64,000 bases of DNA from Aphelocoma coerulescens (Eukaryota; Chordata; Aves; Passeriformes; Corvidae): the NCBI RefSeq assembly GCF_041296385.1, contig NC_091016.1, positions 20,249,497 through 20,313,496 of the forward strand, written 5' to 3'. The translations under genes were made by a program, and so were the position numbers. This document shows, piece after piece, positions 36,801 through 51,300 of this stretch. Numbering within the stretch: position 1 is the first letter of the stretch; every line of letters begins with the position of its first letter. The notes below the pieces were generated by a model. That model was not told where the DNA came from. It did not search any database and saw only the letters and a program-made list of their open reading frames with translations.

Positions 36801-39800
36801 CTGAGGGCATAGAGCTGGAGCACCAAAGAAAGTGTTTTTAATTAACCACCTTGGTGTCTGGTGCATTTCTTCCTGGGTGGCTCAGTGTGGCAGAGTGTGA
36901 GGCACTGACCTGGTGTCCTTCTGCATGGCAAGAATGCATGATGTCAACCAGAAAAAGCCTGGATATGTGTAATCCTTTACAGCTCATCCACCCTCACTTT
37001 GCTTTTTTATTATAGGGAGTAATAAATATATAAATGTAAAAAATGTTTACAATAATCAGCAACAGCAAAGCTTCAGGGACTTCCTGAGAAGCTGAAAATC
37101 TGATTGCAAAAACAAGCAAAAGGACATCTCCAGTGGTTAAAACTCAGGGTTGCACTTTGAACTTTCACCACATTTTTTAAACAAAGTCATCGGCTGTGAT
37201 TGCATCCAGTTTGAGATCATCGCCATAATTAATTTTAATTAAGTGTATTTAACTTAAACTTTGTAAAGGCTTTTTCATGTCCTTGTACAGCACTGATTTT
37301 CACGTGTGATAGGACATCCCTCACATGCAATTTTGCAGCTCGATGTTGACTCACACTGCACCTGCCAGCTTAGCAATGCTTTGAAAATTCAAAATATGCT
37401 CCTGCAAGTAGGCTGCAGTGAATGCCAATACAATGATTACATAAGCAGAGGAATCTACCGTCATGCGTAAATGCAGTTTTGTGAAATAGCACATCACACG
37501 TGTCCTTGCACGTGCCCATAGGTTTTCATGGCATACAGGGGATTGATTTTGCTGTGCCCTCATCAGTCTATTCCATGTGATGATCTCAGTTGGAGGTGAT
37601 GATGCGCCGTGGACAGGGATTTGATCCACGCTTCCAAAATCTCTGTAACTCTAGTCGTGTTGTTCACTTTTGGGAAGCTGTGAAAAACAATGAGTGCAGC
37701 TACAACTGACCTGAGAGTCAGAAATGTTTGGTATGGATATAAAAGTGTTCCTGGAAGAACAGGAGAGGTCATCTTAATATCTAATTGGCTTTATTCTCAC
37801 TGTACATTCCTTTGGCAACTGTCTGCAGCGTCAAAGCAAGTGGTATTATTCCCTTCAGGTCTCATATAAAGAGATTCTGACACAGAAATCAGAAAAACTG
37901 CAAGTATATAAAGGTGTGATACTATTCATTAGCTTATTGAAATATCATTTGGATTTAGTAGAATACTAAACAGAAGTGGTTTTTTTTATATATTTGAAAC
38001 AAAAGCATGGACAAAGTAAATTATTTACCATACAAATCTCCATATAAGCAGGTCCCAGTGTTTTGGTAAGGCTGGAAATAAGTTAATTGAAAAAATGTTG
38101 ATTGAAAATTGCTTGTCTTCCTGAAATTTACTGCCACCTTGAATTAGTATTCCTCATGGTAAGTGCTTGTCAAGCACATGGCCAATAAATAACGTGGGTG
38201 GTGTAAACACAGCTATGTGATCAGGAAGTTAAAAAAGGTTTGCTAATGCCTTTTGGGGGGTCTTCCTGTTTCCCAGATGAAGAGTTTTCCTGCCCAGAAC
38301 ACTCTCAGATATCTGTATGAGCCCGTGTTGGCTCAGCCAACAGTTCACCTCTGTTCTGCAGATTTTAGCCACAGGAATCGTTTCCAGTTCCGCTTTCCTA
38401 TTGCCTCCCGTTCTCAAAGGGGAGCGGGTGCGATCAGGAATACCCAGCTTTACTATTGTTGTTGCTAAACCAAATGAGAATAAAGTTGAAAAAGCTCTTG
38501 AATGGCCTCCTGGAAGCCAGTGTTTAACTCCTGGTGTTGGGATGAAAACCACAGGTTTTTCTACACCCTGGGAAGCGTCCAACACTAGTCTGCATCAGAA
38601 TTGCTGAACAGACTGGACTTTGAGATCGAGCCAGGAGATTAATTCCTACTTTCCTGTCACAGCCTCCTTCCTCTTGAAGGTGGAAAATGAGCCAAAACCC
38701 CCTAAGCAATGTGTCTGGCCCGTGCTGTTGGCTGCCAGGGCCCTGACTGCACCCGCTGCCTGGCTCCTGGGATCCCCATGCACCCCATTCCCATCCCTGG
38801 CTGCTCCTCATGTGCCTGCTGGATCCCCCCATCTGGTCATGGACCCTTGACACTGGGTCACCTCTTCCACCACCAAGCTGCTCCTGGCATGGCCACCTGC
38901 CTCCATCTCTTAAGCAATCCATCCATCCTAGCTCCCCTCTGTTAAAGGGCAAAAGTTTGTTCTGGATCAGGGTACTTTACTGTCGGTATGCTTGGCCAGC
39001 CTTTGTCACACAGAGATGATCTTTACGAAGAGAGATGTTGGAATTTTGTACAGGGAACGGGGTGACCTCTCCTCGGCTGCTACCAAATTATAGGGAGGTA
39101 AACAAGTAAACCAGGGTCAGGACAAAAGGAGATGGTGCTCCATGAAAGCAGCCTTTTCATGGTGCACCTGAGGACCTTAGTAAGCCTTTTCCAAAGGGTG
39201 GTGTTTGGATGGTGTTTCATGAGTTCAAAGGGAAGATGGAAAAGTGCCTGGAGGAGAGACCCTTTGGTTACTGAATGACAAAGTGCAGCAGGCTCTGGAA
39301 GCCCCTGAGCTGAGTGAAGGAGAGGTTGGGAGAATATTAGGGACAGGAGGATCATGTACACTTGTGCTGCTCCTGCCCTCCCCCTGCTGTTGACCTCTGG
39401 CCATGGCTGGGAACAGAATTATGGGCCAGAAGGGTCCTTGTCTGGAGTGACCGTGGCCACCTTGTCACCTCATTGGTGGCTTTCAGGAACAAAACGCAGC
39501 CTCTGAATGGTGGCTCACAGGATCACAGAAATCACCTCTTGCTGAGGTCCTGCCTCTGCAGAGGACAAATTACTGCATTTGCATGCTCAACAATTTAGTC
39601 TTCAGAACAGGAGGGCTTGGGCAACACTGCTGCCTTCTTGTGTGGACCCTTGGCAACATGAAGTGCTTTGTTGGTGATTGATTTGGATGGATTGCCTTAC
39701 AGGTGGCTCAAACCTGTGGGTATAGGAACAGTGAATAACACCAAAAATAAGTTTTAACATTATTTAACTGCCTTTTTTTTTATTAAACATTAAGTAAATT

Positions 39801-42800
39801 CCTTATCTTAATTAATTAGATGTGATCTTTCAAAGTTAAAAGAGCAAAATTGCTTACTGCTGGTGGGTGTAGTTATAGATCTAGAACTAAAGTTCTACAC
39901 TAAAGCCTAGCCCTACATTCATTGTAATTTTACTCATGTGCAGTGTTTCTCTAGGTTAGAAGTTATGCATTATAAACTTGGTTTGTCTAACTTACCTTTC
40001 ATGAGTTCCTAGAATAATCAAATGAACCCTCAAGTAAGTAGTTTCTATGCTTCATTCTGATTGGTTGCAGCTCCAAAATCCAAGTTGCAGTAAAGAGGAA
40101 AAACAACATCATTGTTTCATACCACCTCAGACATGCCAGTGGGATAATTAATTTGGTCCTCTTGATAATCTTGTTCCATGTTTCCAAGTCAAAACTGATT
40201 TGAGCAAGGCATCAGTTCAGAGAGAATTAAACACATGTACATTGTGATAATTACAAAAACTTGTTTTTCTCTCTGTCTCCTGAGCTTGTCTGATGTTTTT
40301 GTCTCAGACAAAGGGGTCAGTGCCAGAACGGATGTCAAACAACGTAACATGAAACGTTAACGATGATTTGCATTTTATTTTGTTTCTCATCATGTTTCTC
40401 ATCAGGCTCCCATCTCCCCACTGACTCTCTCAGGATGAGTGTGTGCTTTCCACGTGGGTTGGAGGCTTTCCTCCACCCCCAGGTTTTGGCCAAGGCACCT
40501 GCAATGTCTGGAGGCCTTGGGCCCTCTCAGGAAAGGCAAATAATGCAATTTTGTTAATGCAACATCCTTTATGTGTGGATTAAACAGAAATAGATGCATC
40601 CTCAGCTATGACACAGTCTATCCCCATGCAGATACCAGAATGTATGAGCCCATTGGACAGCTGTAGTCTGGTCCAGGCAGTAATCCCTGCCAGCTGTTGC
40701 ACAGATGTGCATGTCAGAAGCATTTATAGTTCAGGAAGCTTAACAGGCACCGTCTAAGAAAGTCCTCCTCTCTTTGCCCACAGCACAACCCTCCAGTGGG
40801 CTGTAGTACCAAGGCCTGTTGATTTCTCAGTAACTCTCCAAATCATATGAATCTAAAGATTTCTGGTGATAAAGTGTAACTGTCTATGGAAGTGAATAGC
40901 TGGTGCACGCCTCAGAGCCTGATTTTGATCTAAGTTACACTGTCCAAGCTGCGCTGCTGTAGATCAAGAGTGAGTTTCAGAAGAGAGATACAACAGAGAA
41001 TGAGGCAGGGAACAATGCTCTGAACAGGCAGAGCTTGCAGGTTTGCCAGTAGGATTGCCAGGAAGTGCAGGTGGTCTGCAGAGTAGGGCCACAGTGCTGG
41101 CTGCTTCTCTGCAGCTGGGTTACAATGGGTTTTATAGCAACTGCTCCAGTCCCAGGGGGAAAGTCCTCCAGAAGGTTCTCCTGTAACCATCCCAGGACCA
41201 CAGGCTTAGGCTGACTAGGAGAAAAGGTTCTGGAGCCTGAACTCTGGTCCCTTCTGCCTCCTTGGAAGGGGCAGGGAAAGCCTCTTCTGTTGCATTGGCA
41301 GAGGCAGTCCCTATCAAATGTGGGAAACAGGTGTGCAGAAGGTGCTTTTGATTTTGTGCACCCAACTGGAGACGTTCTCGCAGACTCCAGAAAAGAAAGA
41401 AATTGCTCCGAGGCAGATTCTGTTATCTTGAACCAAGCAAGATGCCCAGGAAAATCCCAGAAAATTTACTCAAATGAGGATTACTGTGCTTAAGCACAGC
41501 CATTTGTCGCTACTCTTCTTGACCTTTTTGAAACCCCAGATATTCTAACCTGAACTTGGCCCATTCTTTTGCTGAACTCCATGCACACTTATAACAAAGT
41601 GGATTTATATTGAATATTTAGTATAATCTTACAGTTCAATTACATATATGCAGTTAAATTGTGTGTATACAAAATACACATATAGAAAAAAATATATACA
41701 CACACACACACATATACAACAATCTCAGCTTCCAAAGAGAAAGAAAATGTAGACGTGGAATACAATCAGTAGCTCATAGTGTTTCTGAAAGCCAGGGTAA
41801 CCCTGAATAAGTTAAACAGTCCAGCTCAGGAACATCAGCTTGGATATTTTCAGGGACATATGGAGAAAATTCCTTGCAATGATTACAGAGCTGTAAACTG
41901 CTGCTGAGTGGTAACCAATGCTACATGCAAATGCGGAAATTGCTTGTTAAGTGTAATGTTCAGTGATAAGTGTTTTGATTACAGTCATTTTAGGGAAATC
42001 TGATATATGGCAGTAGAGAGATCGAAGGAATATTAATTCCACCTTGGATCATCTCAAGCCTTGGGACTGGCAGAAGATAGAGAAAACTTTTCTCTCCTGG
42101 ATAGCTTTAAGTTTTAGACAGTTCTGAATTATTTAGGTTTTTACAGGTGCAAGAAGGATTAGGACATCAAGGCTGTTACAGCCTGTCAAAGTCAGAGTGC
42201 AGAACTTCCCCACCAGCAGCTGTAGGTACAGAAGACACAACACCAGCTCTCCAAAACTCATCAGGCAGCTTCATTGGCCAAAACCTAATCTTGCACAGGA
42301 AAAAGAAAAGGAAATCCTGGTCATAAAACCACAACTTTTTCCCAAGGATATAGAAGAAATATTTGTCATGAAACTATTTTTTCTGAAGATGTTGGAGATA
42401 AGATGTGGAGAAATCCATAGCTCAGAGGCCAAGCTCACTGGGATGTGGTATTGGGTCTTCCTCTTTGTCACCAACTCTGTGCAAAGTGGCCTCTTAAAAC
42501 CGGCATTCCTTGCAGATTATGCACAGGAGGACAGTCTGTGTCTCTTCCCACCCTGTCCCCTCTCCTGCCCTGGATTTGGGCTTGGGAACTCCTGATCAGG
42601 CATATCCAAGTTATCACATGCATTTGCATCTGAGCTCTAATTTTTTTATTTGCCTTTGATCTCTGATTCAATCCTGTTCTTTTTTCCCCGACAGATTCAA
42701 ACAAGGGTAAAACACTTCATTTTTTAAAAGTACAAATGAAAAGTAAGTAACAGAATGTGGGGAATATACACTGCTAATTCCTGACATTTTAATGAACTCT

Positions 42801-44726
42801 GTGGTCTCATTCCTGCACCGAGCACCTCTGGTCAAAACAGCCCCCTTAGGGCAATGACAGGCTCATAAATGAATCTCAAACAGCATTTTTGTGGATTTTC
42901 TCCATTGCATATTCAACACAGACTGTTCTTGGTGAATAAAACAAAGGGTTTAAGGACTATCTTTAACTGGACACCAAAGTTTTGTCTGCCCCAAAAGAGA
43001 GCCAACAATAATAACCTGGGGAAGGAGAGGCAGGATGACTATTCTTTGGTTCCTGACTAAAACAAGCCTCAGATGGGGATCAGGACATTTTCTAGATGGA
43101 CATGTGCGGACACATGGCTTTGCACAGAGTTGCTTTTTGTCCTTCCAACGTTCAGCCCATCCTCTATTTCATCTGCTTTTTAGCAGTTTGTAAATTCCCA
43201 TTCACAAACGGAAACATCCCTGGGGAGCTTCCATTGGCTGCTTGCAGCTGGATGCCATGGTGATATGAGTCTGAGAGATGCTGTGCTGCACCTTCCTGTG
43301 CTGAGAGGGACCTGCTAGCCTTGCTTGAGCTGTGGCAACTGCCAAAGCCACCCAGCTGAAGGGTGGAGATGCCACTTGAGCATCTCAAGGGCCATTCCCC
43401 AGCAGGATGTGTCAGTCTGTGTAGAGGTCTATATCACCAGTCATTACTGGCACAACTAACTCAGATACCTGGCACATCCGTGATCCGCAGGCTGAATGTT
43501 GGCAAGCCAGCTGTTGGTACTTTGATAGTGAAGTGGATTAAAACCTTGATAATCCATGAGTGATGGGTATTGTGAGTGTGCCTAGAAGGACTGGCTTCCA
43601 GAGAAAAGGCTTCCTACACTCAACCAGGACCATTAGTGGCATATGGTTTGCTGGCTGCAGTAAGTACATGAATATATCAACCAAACAAAATGCTGCATGA
43701 TCATTATGCTGCCCTTAATCAATGGGAAGGCACCTTCCTGAATGCCACAGAGAAATGCACCAGCTGGTGTTGAATAGAATTTCTTCTCTCCAAGTAAGAC
43801 CATAACCAACAGGACATCTGAGTCCAGATTGTTTTCCAAGACCTCATCCATCTCCCGCTCTGACTCATGAGATAACACACAGCATCAGTGCACTGAAGAG
43901 GACAAATTTTATTCCATAGCCAGGAGTTTCAACACAGTTGATCCTTCTGCCTAGCACATCCTGCCCAGGCAATGAAAGAATGAAATAGTATTTTTTGTCT
44001 ACAAAATAAAGGAGCCATTTCAATCACCCTTCTCTCCCATGCCTTTTATACTCTGAGTGATGGCAATGTCACAGGTCAATGTCTTTATCTACTTGGCATG
44101 CCTTCATTTCATTTCACCAGGTCAGCCCCTCAGACACAGCCAGCAGGAGCCATGCCAGCCCCCAGCATGTGGGGATAAGGGTTTCAGTGTTCATCCCCTG
44201 AAAAAGAAAGTTTAACAAAAATGTGATTTTGACTGTCAGAGACCATGCAGCAACCAGACACAAGGTCCTTGACCATTATCTTTCTAACATTTCCAGGCAG
44301 GAAGCCTGTCTGAAATCGTTGACTGGAGCAGGCAGTGACTTTTCACTTGATTTCTTAGCTTGCTTGAAAAATTCATTGAGAATTGGTTTGTACCAAACCA
44401 GCCACTGCTATTTACCTCATACAAGGACCACATTTCCTGAGTTTCTCTTTTATACAGAGATTATCAAGCAACTTCAGGAATGGGGAAGATTCAGACAAAG
44501 GGTAAATTCCCTGCTGAAGCAGGCTGCAAACCCATAATTTTCAATGCACCTGGAGCCTGAAACCATACTGGCCCTAGACAGGAAGGATCAGAACTCCACA
44601 CTACTCAGTTCATGAGCTCTTATCATATCATGAAGTCACTGGAACTGGTAACTTGTACTGCCTGAGTCAATGCTTTGATACCAGTGATGGCATAACTCTA
44701 TAGCAATCTCTTGACATAAAAGCTTC
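33883..44726. other. Gene-free DNA
   Basis: No gene recognised. An AT-rich stretch at 37,140-37,300 has two close homeodomain cores (TAATTAA at 37226-37232 and TTAATTAA at 37235-37242). A segment at 39,080-39,360 has a repeat-like feel, but I could not name a family. Confidence 0.55.
41641..41717 (+). repeat. AT/AC-rich simple repeat
   Basis: Alternating purine-pyrimidine sequence with TATATA steps and an (AC)n core at about 41698-41712. Such runs can adopt Z-DNA or cruciform structure. Confidence 0.8.
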
Positions 44727-45309
44727 GGTCGCGGATTAAGCCCAGCTGGACATTAAGCCACTCTCACTCAGCTGCTCTCTCAACCCCCTTCTCTCCCCCC
44801 TCCCCACCCCAGTGGAATGGGGAAGAGAATCAAAGTAAACCTCACAGGCTGAGATAAGAACAGTTTAATAATCAAAAATAAAGTGAAATTCAGTAACGAT
44901 GGTAAATGACAATAATGATAATAAGAAGGGAAAAAACAAGTGATGCTCAAGACAATTGCTCCCCACCTGCTGACAGATGCCAGATCCCCCCTTCCTGAAC
45001 CCAGATCATTCCCTCTTTCTGGTAACTCCCCCCAGTTTATATACTGGGCATGATGTTCTATAGTGTGGAATATGCCTTTGTTCAGTTCAGGTCACCTGTC
45101 CCACCTATGCTCCCTCTCAGGTTTTTTTGGGTACCTCCTCACTGGCAGAACGCAAGACAAGGAAAGAGTCCTTGTCTTAGGAGAAACACAACTTAGCAAA
45201 ACCCAAACCATCAGTGTGTTATCAACACCGTTCTTACTCCAAATCCAAAGCACAGCACTGCAACAGCTACTGAGAAGAAATTAACTCTGTCCTAGCTGAA
45301 ACCAGGACA
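44727..45309 (-). mobile_element. Solo LTR of an avian endogenous retrovirus, reversed
   Basis: Read on the minus strand, the element starts TGTCCTGGTTTCAGCTAGGA at 45309 and carries text common to a widespread avian LTR family (gttgataacacactgatg, ccagtatataaac). It has a TATA box near 45036-45043 and an ATTAAA poly(A) signal at 44864-44869. It ends near 44727 in a degraded copy of the usual ...CACGACA terminus. About 583 bases, with no internal gag/pol/env sequence on either side, so it is a solo LTR left by recombination. Class is uncertain (ERVL-like is my guess). No clean target-site duplication was seen. Confidence 0.85.
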
Positions 45310-48300
45310 GCATTGCACAAAGTACCCAGGAAGACACAAGGAGTTGGTAGGCTGATCATTGTCCTGCTTTGTCTCATGCCAGGTGCTCCTCGGTTTGTAA
45401 GTGCTCAGACAGTATGTCCCAAAGCTGTCCTCCCAGCCCTGGAAAGGCTGTGCATTCCTCTTGCTGAACAGGAGGATGGCATCACCCATAACATGAGTCC
45501 AAAAACATCTGACAGCAGAGCCACAGCTCTTCTGTGCTGTTCTTAATTCAGCCAAAACACATCCTGATGGCAAGACGAAAGCAAATCTCTCTGGGGATTA
45601 TTTCAGAGATGCTGAACCCCAGCCCACCACTGTACAATGATGAGATGCTATTCCCCTCCCAGTCCCTCCCTGAATGAAGCCATCTATATTAGAGGAGATT
45701 ATAATAACCAGCTGCCTCAGTTGGTGTTTTGAAGCTTTAAGCACTTGTAAATGCTTGAAGATATTTGTATTAAAGATAGGCTAAGCAAAAGCTGGTATGA
45801 GAAGTAAAGCTTATAACATTCAGGAAGATTGGGGGGTAGCTTTCAGGTTTTTCATTAGGCTTTAAATCTTACCTTTTCTTTTGAATAATAATGCAAAACC
45901 ATAAAACTTTGTTACTGAGAGGCAGCATAATGAGTATTTTGCATTGAAATCAAAATAGTTTCTTTTAAAAGTACTCAAGCTCTCTTCAAGCTGCCACATC
46001 CTTAGTCAGATATTTAACCTCAGATCAGAATTTGAACTACTGCCATTTGTCTTAAAATTTTAAGCATCAGCATAAAAATGAACCACAAGTAAATTCATTT
46101 CAAGTACTGGCGAATACAAGTTGAAAGCCAATTGTTAAACAAGCAAGTACTCTCCTAATCACAACAAAAAGAGAGTGCCATAACACAAGGTGAAAATAAG
46201 CAGAAAGCAAACAGAACACACCATTGATTGAGTCCTTCATTATCTAGGATAGCTTTTAATGGAGGAACCTGCTTGTGTGTCATTGCTCTTATCTCTCCAA
46301 AGGCAGTATGCACACACTGTAAAAATCAGTCTCTTCATTTTCTGCTTGAAAAGATCATTGTGAAAAAAAAGTGTCAGGGAGTGGAGGTCATGCTGATTTA
46401 TTGGCAATTAAACCTGCAGGATTTCTGCACTCCTTTCAAAACAAAGTATCTCTGGGTAATTCAGCCTGGCACGTTACATAGTGGGCTAGATACTAAAAGG
46501 CATGAATCTTTTTGTTTGTGCACAACAAAAACAATTTACTTGGTCTTATTTAGGAAATTGCTACTATTTTCTGTAAGGTATTTGTATTACCCATAAAGAG
46601 AGGGAGGTAAGTTACCTCTCAGCAATGCAAAATTCTTTCCAATAGTAAAGATGCTGATTTTATTCCTCATCTTTTGTTGAGGATAGCAAGTCTACAGACA
46701 AACTTCCTCCTGCTTAAGAGTAAATAGGTGACAGTGCTAAATATATGACATGTTGCTAAGGTTGACCACATTTGCTTTGCTCCATGATTGATTTGTCCAT
46801 TCTTGAGTAAGTTCTTATGCAAAAGCTTTCAAACCAGACTGCATCTTGTCTGATCTCCTGGTATGTATTTTCCAGCTGTACTATTTAGAAAAGAAAAAAA
46901 AAGTCACCTTCCAGTTACACAGCTAAACTGGAAAAAATATTCACTATTCTGTTTTTGCAGAGCCATCTTATGCAAGTTTAGGCTTACATCATTTACTGAG
47001 CTAGCATAAGCTATACCACACAACCAGGTGCAATTAGGATTGATATTCCCACTCAAAGTGTTTCCCAGAGTAGCAGTATTCTCAGGCTCTTTCTAATAAA
47101 GGAAACTTCTTAGCTCTGAAAACATTTTTGGAGATCCAATATTGAAAAGTCTTAATGTTTTGATGGTAATTCAAGACATTTAATTCAGTTCTTTGACAAG
47201 TGACATGTGGTGTGGGAGGAATACTGCAACCAGCACTGCATATTTTTCCAATCAGTGGTTGTATGGTTGAGAAATCATCTAAATATTAATTTTTACAGGT
47301 AACATTACCCCTTCAACTTCCTTTATACCTGCTTGTATGAGGTCTGGATTTACACTGGTGAGATGTTCATAGAAAGGTAGGTCTCAGCAGATGTTAACAG
47401 ACCCTCAGTCATAGGAAGACGTGTTCAGGAGTAAAGGAAAAAGCTGAGGGCATATTCAGTCCCTAAAATGAATGACTGTAGACCTGTCTGTATATAGCCA
47501 CAACAAGAACAAGAACTTCAGCACCGACTCCCATTCAGGACGTAGAAAGAGTTGAGAGAGAGGAAACGTGGCAGGCAGCAGGATGGTGGAAGAAGAAATG
47601 CTGCAAACCACACACTGCACAGTGTCCCTCATGGCTTTGCCTAGGGCGAGGGAAGAGATCAAATCTAAACTAGGCTGGTGCTAGGAGACAGCAAAGCAGG
47701 AGACATTGCCAGATAGAAACCGCAAGCAGAAAGTTACGGTGTGGGAGCTGAGTAGGCAGGCACACCAACCTGGAGAAATAGGAAGTCCCTTTGAAGTTAT
47801 TACTTCAAACATAGCTGTCAATGTAAATCAGAGAGGCTGCTTGCAACAAGAATTCCTAGAAGAAGCAGGTGTCCAGCCAGTGCTGGGCCAGCATTTCTCT
47901 CACAGCATTCTTGGGCAGAAAGAAAAGTTATCCAGAGCCGTGAACAGCAGCCTGGTTTGCTCACACGGAAGAGACGACGCTATTCCTGGATGGATTAACC
48001 TGATAAACTCTTATGCCAGCTTTTTACAGGGTGATACACCAGGTGTAGGTCACCAGGATCAAAGGGCTTGTGGTCATGAGGAGAAGTGCTGAGACATTCT
48101 GAAGCCTGGCTGACTGTTCATGTGTGGCAGAAATCCCAGCACGGTAACTGGGACTCGCTGGCTCTCATAGCACACACCCATGGCATTGCACCTCCAGTAC
48201 CCGCCTCTCTGCTTTGTAGCAGTTCCCCTCCTGCCCTTCCCTGCTCTCCACACTCTTGGGTGCAACCTAAGAGCACTGAACATGCACTGAGCTTTAGATG

Positions 48301-51300
48301 ACAGCTTGGGTGAGGAGGTGCTTTCATGGCGCTGGGTGGTCAGCTGATGAGTCCCTTGGAGAATCCCCACTGTGCCCTCTCCTCTCAGGAGAAGGAAATC
48401 ACAACTGCCAGGAGGCAGGTGTTATCTTCCCAGTGGGCTTGTCCACCACATAACAGCTTTGGATGACTGTCTTCTGTGCTCAGAGAGCCTTCTCCCAGGA
48501 TGCCCTTCTCCATCCACATCTTGCATTGAAATAAAAGTGGAGATCTGAGGATATCGACCCTGACATCGGAGAGGTGGAAGGGCCGATTTTCTGCACACAG
48601 CAGAAAACAATCCAAACAACAAAAAACACTTCAAGTTTTTATTTGTTTTCTTGCATTCAACCACCTGTGGTGATGGCAAGACACCCAGAACCATGGCTGT
48701 GCCCTGAAGGGGAGAGGACAGCCAGCCTCTGGTAGAAACCACGCAGGAGGCAGGAAGGAGGGCTGCAGTGATGACAGCTGCCTTGGCAAAGCAGGCACGG
48801 CTGTCCTTCAGTGAGCAGGACATTCAAGGACAGCCTAGAGCCAGGTCAGGAAGCACCAGCAGCCTCTGTAAGTCTGTCTTGGCTCAAAGCAGGAGGTAAC
48901 AAGGGTGGGGTGGAGGGCACCTCCTGCCACCTCCTCAGCACCTTCCTCGGCCTCTGCCGCCCATCTTCCCCACACCTCCTGCTGTGGGGGGGCTGCAGGA
49001 GGTGCCGTATGGACATCTTGGGGAACTGTGTGGAGACCCACCCATGACTAATGTTTGTCCCACTTATTTTAAAGGTCTGTGTTGGAAAATAGCACCGTGT
49101 CCTTGTCATATTTATTGGATGAGTTCTGCTTTGCGTGGTTGCTGTTTTGCTGTAGGTTTCCCTCAGTAGCTCTGCTGTTCTGAGTAGAAAACTAAGATGG
49201 CACATGAGGGACACCAAGGAGGTCTCAGACTGCCAGCAGCCACAGGCCTCCATCGTGGGACAGGGGACATTGCAGGAAAAAATGACTTAATGCCTTCAGT
49301 CTGAAATGTGGGAGCAAGCAGCTTTCAGAGGTCCTGCACAAAACACCTTGGCAGGGCATTCTCCATGCTGCGGCTCTCCAGCTTCTGGGAGGTGATCAAA
49401 TGCACGGCAGGATGACACCGGTGGCCTTGGCTGTGTCCGATGCCATTGCCCCCAGCCCTCCACCACCTGCTCCCTCTTGCTAATCGCAGGCAGTGTTCAG
49501 CTGGGAAATTGGATCACTGTGAGGAAGCAGGGATCAGACTCGGTGCGGACACTGAGCAGAGACAAACACAGTTCCCTTGATCATCTGGTACCCGCCTGGA
49601 CACTAAGTGAGGCATCCTGATGCTGACTGAGATTGCTAGTCAAGAATCAGTACAGGCAGGGACAGGCAAACATCAGGAGAGGCGTGAGTATACTCTTGAT
49701 GACCCAAAAATTCTCTGCACCCCACTAGGCTGGGCCGGCTACAGTTCCTCTAACCCCGCACAGACAAGCTGTTGCAGCACTGCAACTATACATGCACTGC
49801 TGGGAGGCTTAACTTTGTCTACTGAGCCTCATGGGGGTGAATACAACACGAGGCAGAAAGTTTAACCCTCTCTAAGAGGCTGGACTTTCTTTTGTCCCTG
49901 GTCCCAGATGCATTGCTGCAGCCTCTGATGAGTTCGCAGGATTCACAGTGAAGGTGACTGTGGTTGGACTTGGAGATAAGAGGGAGATGCAGAAGGTGCT
50001 CCAGAAAACCTCAAACCTTGGTTACTGTCTTTATTGATAAAAAATTGGTAGATTTGGGAAAATGTAGTATGGTTTAAAGCCAAGAAGACCTAGCATGGGT
50101 ATGCTGAGAAGTAGAGAGGGCTGAGGAAGATAAAGGTGACGATGTTTTTCAGGAGGTGTAGAAACCCTTTATTTTATTTGAAGTGTTGTGCTACAACTTG
50201 GTTTAAATAAAGTGCTGGTTCAAAGGCCAAATTTTATTTTTGTTTCTTTGAGGGGGTGTCAACTTCAGGGCACTTACAGCTTTTATCTTTTTAATTCTTG
50301 TTTGGTTTTGTGGTGGTTTTTTTCCACTAAACTATAAAGGGGGAGAGAGCGCGTGTTCCTACTGAACTCAGATTACATTTTTAAGGGGTAAGTGGAAAGA
50401 ACCTGTGAGCAGACACACTTTAAAGGCCAGGGTGTAAATGCAATCAAAGGTTGAGAATAGATACCACCTTTGGTGGCCCAAATGGAACCTTCCACGTAAC
50501 AAACTGAAGCTGGAGGGATCCTGGATTCAAACGCCTCTGTTTCAGCTTGCCGCCTAGCTGGGCAAAAGTCAAAGCAACACACCCTGATCCCAACGGGCAA
50601 ACAGTGCTCTGCTGGGCCCTGCTCCTCCCTCTGCCGAGGCAGCTGAGGTGTGGAAGGCACACAAGGCACGCTGATGTGCACTTTCAGAGGGATAGGAATT
50701 CAGGCAAAAGAGCCTCTTACAGGCAAAGTGTTGCTGATACCAGCAGTGCTAGCTCTATTTTTAATGATTTGGGAATGGAGGATGCTTTCAGCGTTAGATG
50801 GCTTTAGCAATACATAATTAATACAAGTGCACTTCTGTTGTCTGCCGAGAGGGTAGGAAGGCTCTGGCTAAGTTCCGAGGCTGTAAAAGGAAAAAGGAAA
50901 GGTTGAATGAATCATAACATGTCCAATCGGTGGAAATTAGGTAGGAGCTAAATGAAAGTTGCAGAGAATAATTTATTCTGATCAGAACTCTGTGGTTGGG
51001 CTCTGTTTCTGAAGCTGGTCATGCTTCATGGTGCAGCAGAAGGAGCCTCCCTGCCACTGGATTTGATCCTCTGCCCTTGGGAGAATATTCTGCCTCCTAT
51101 AACCCTGAGCCTGATATATCCTCACTCTTATAAAACCCAAGAGCTTGTTCTCTGAAATTGTTTCAAATAAAAAAAAAACCCCAACCACTGGTTCCTCCTA
51201 ACGTAGAGTGGGGGAATTTCCTTGAAACGCATTCCCATCGTTCCTTATAAATAAAATTACCACAAGTCATCATAAGGCAGGCATAAGCTGTATCCAGAAG

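Noticed and set aside
44223..44537. 104-codon + strand open frame with protein-like composition
   Set aside because: No family recognised, no flanking exon signals, and lengths like this are expected by chance in this much DNA.
46228..46596. 122-codon + strand open frame
   Set aside because: AT-rich intergenic sequence, no motif recognised, no promoter or splice signals.
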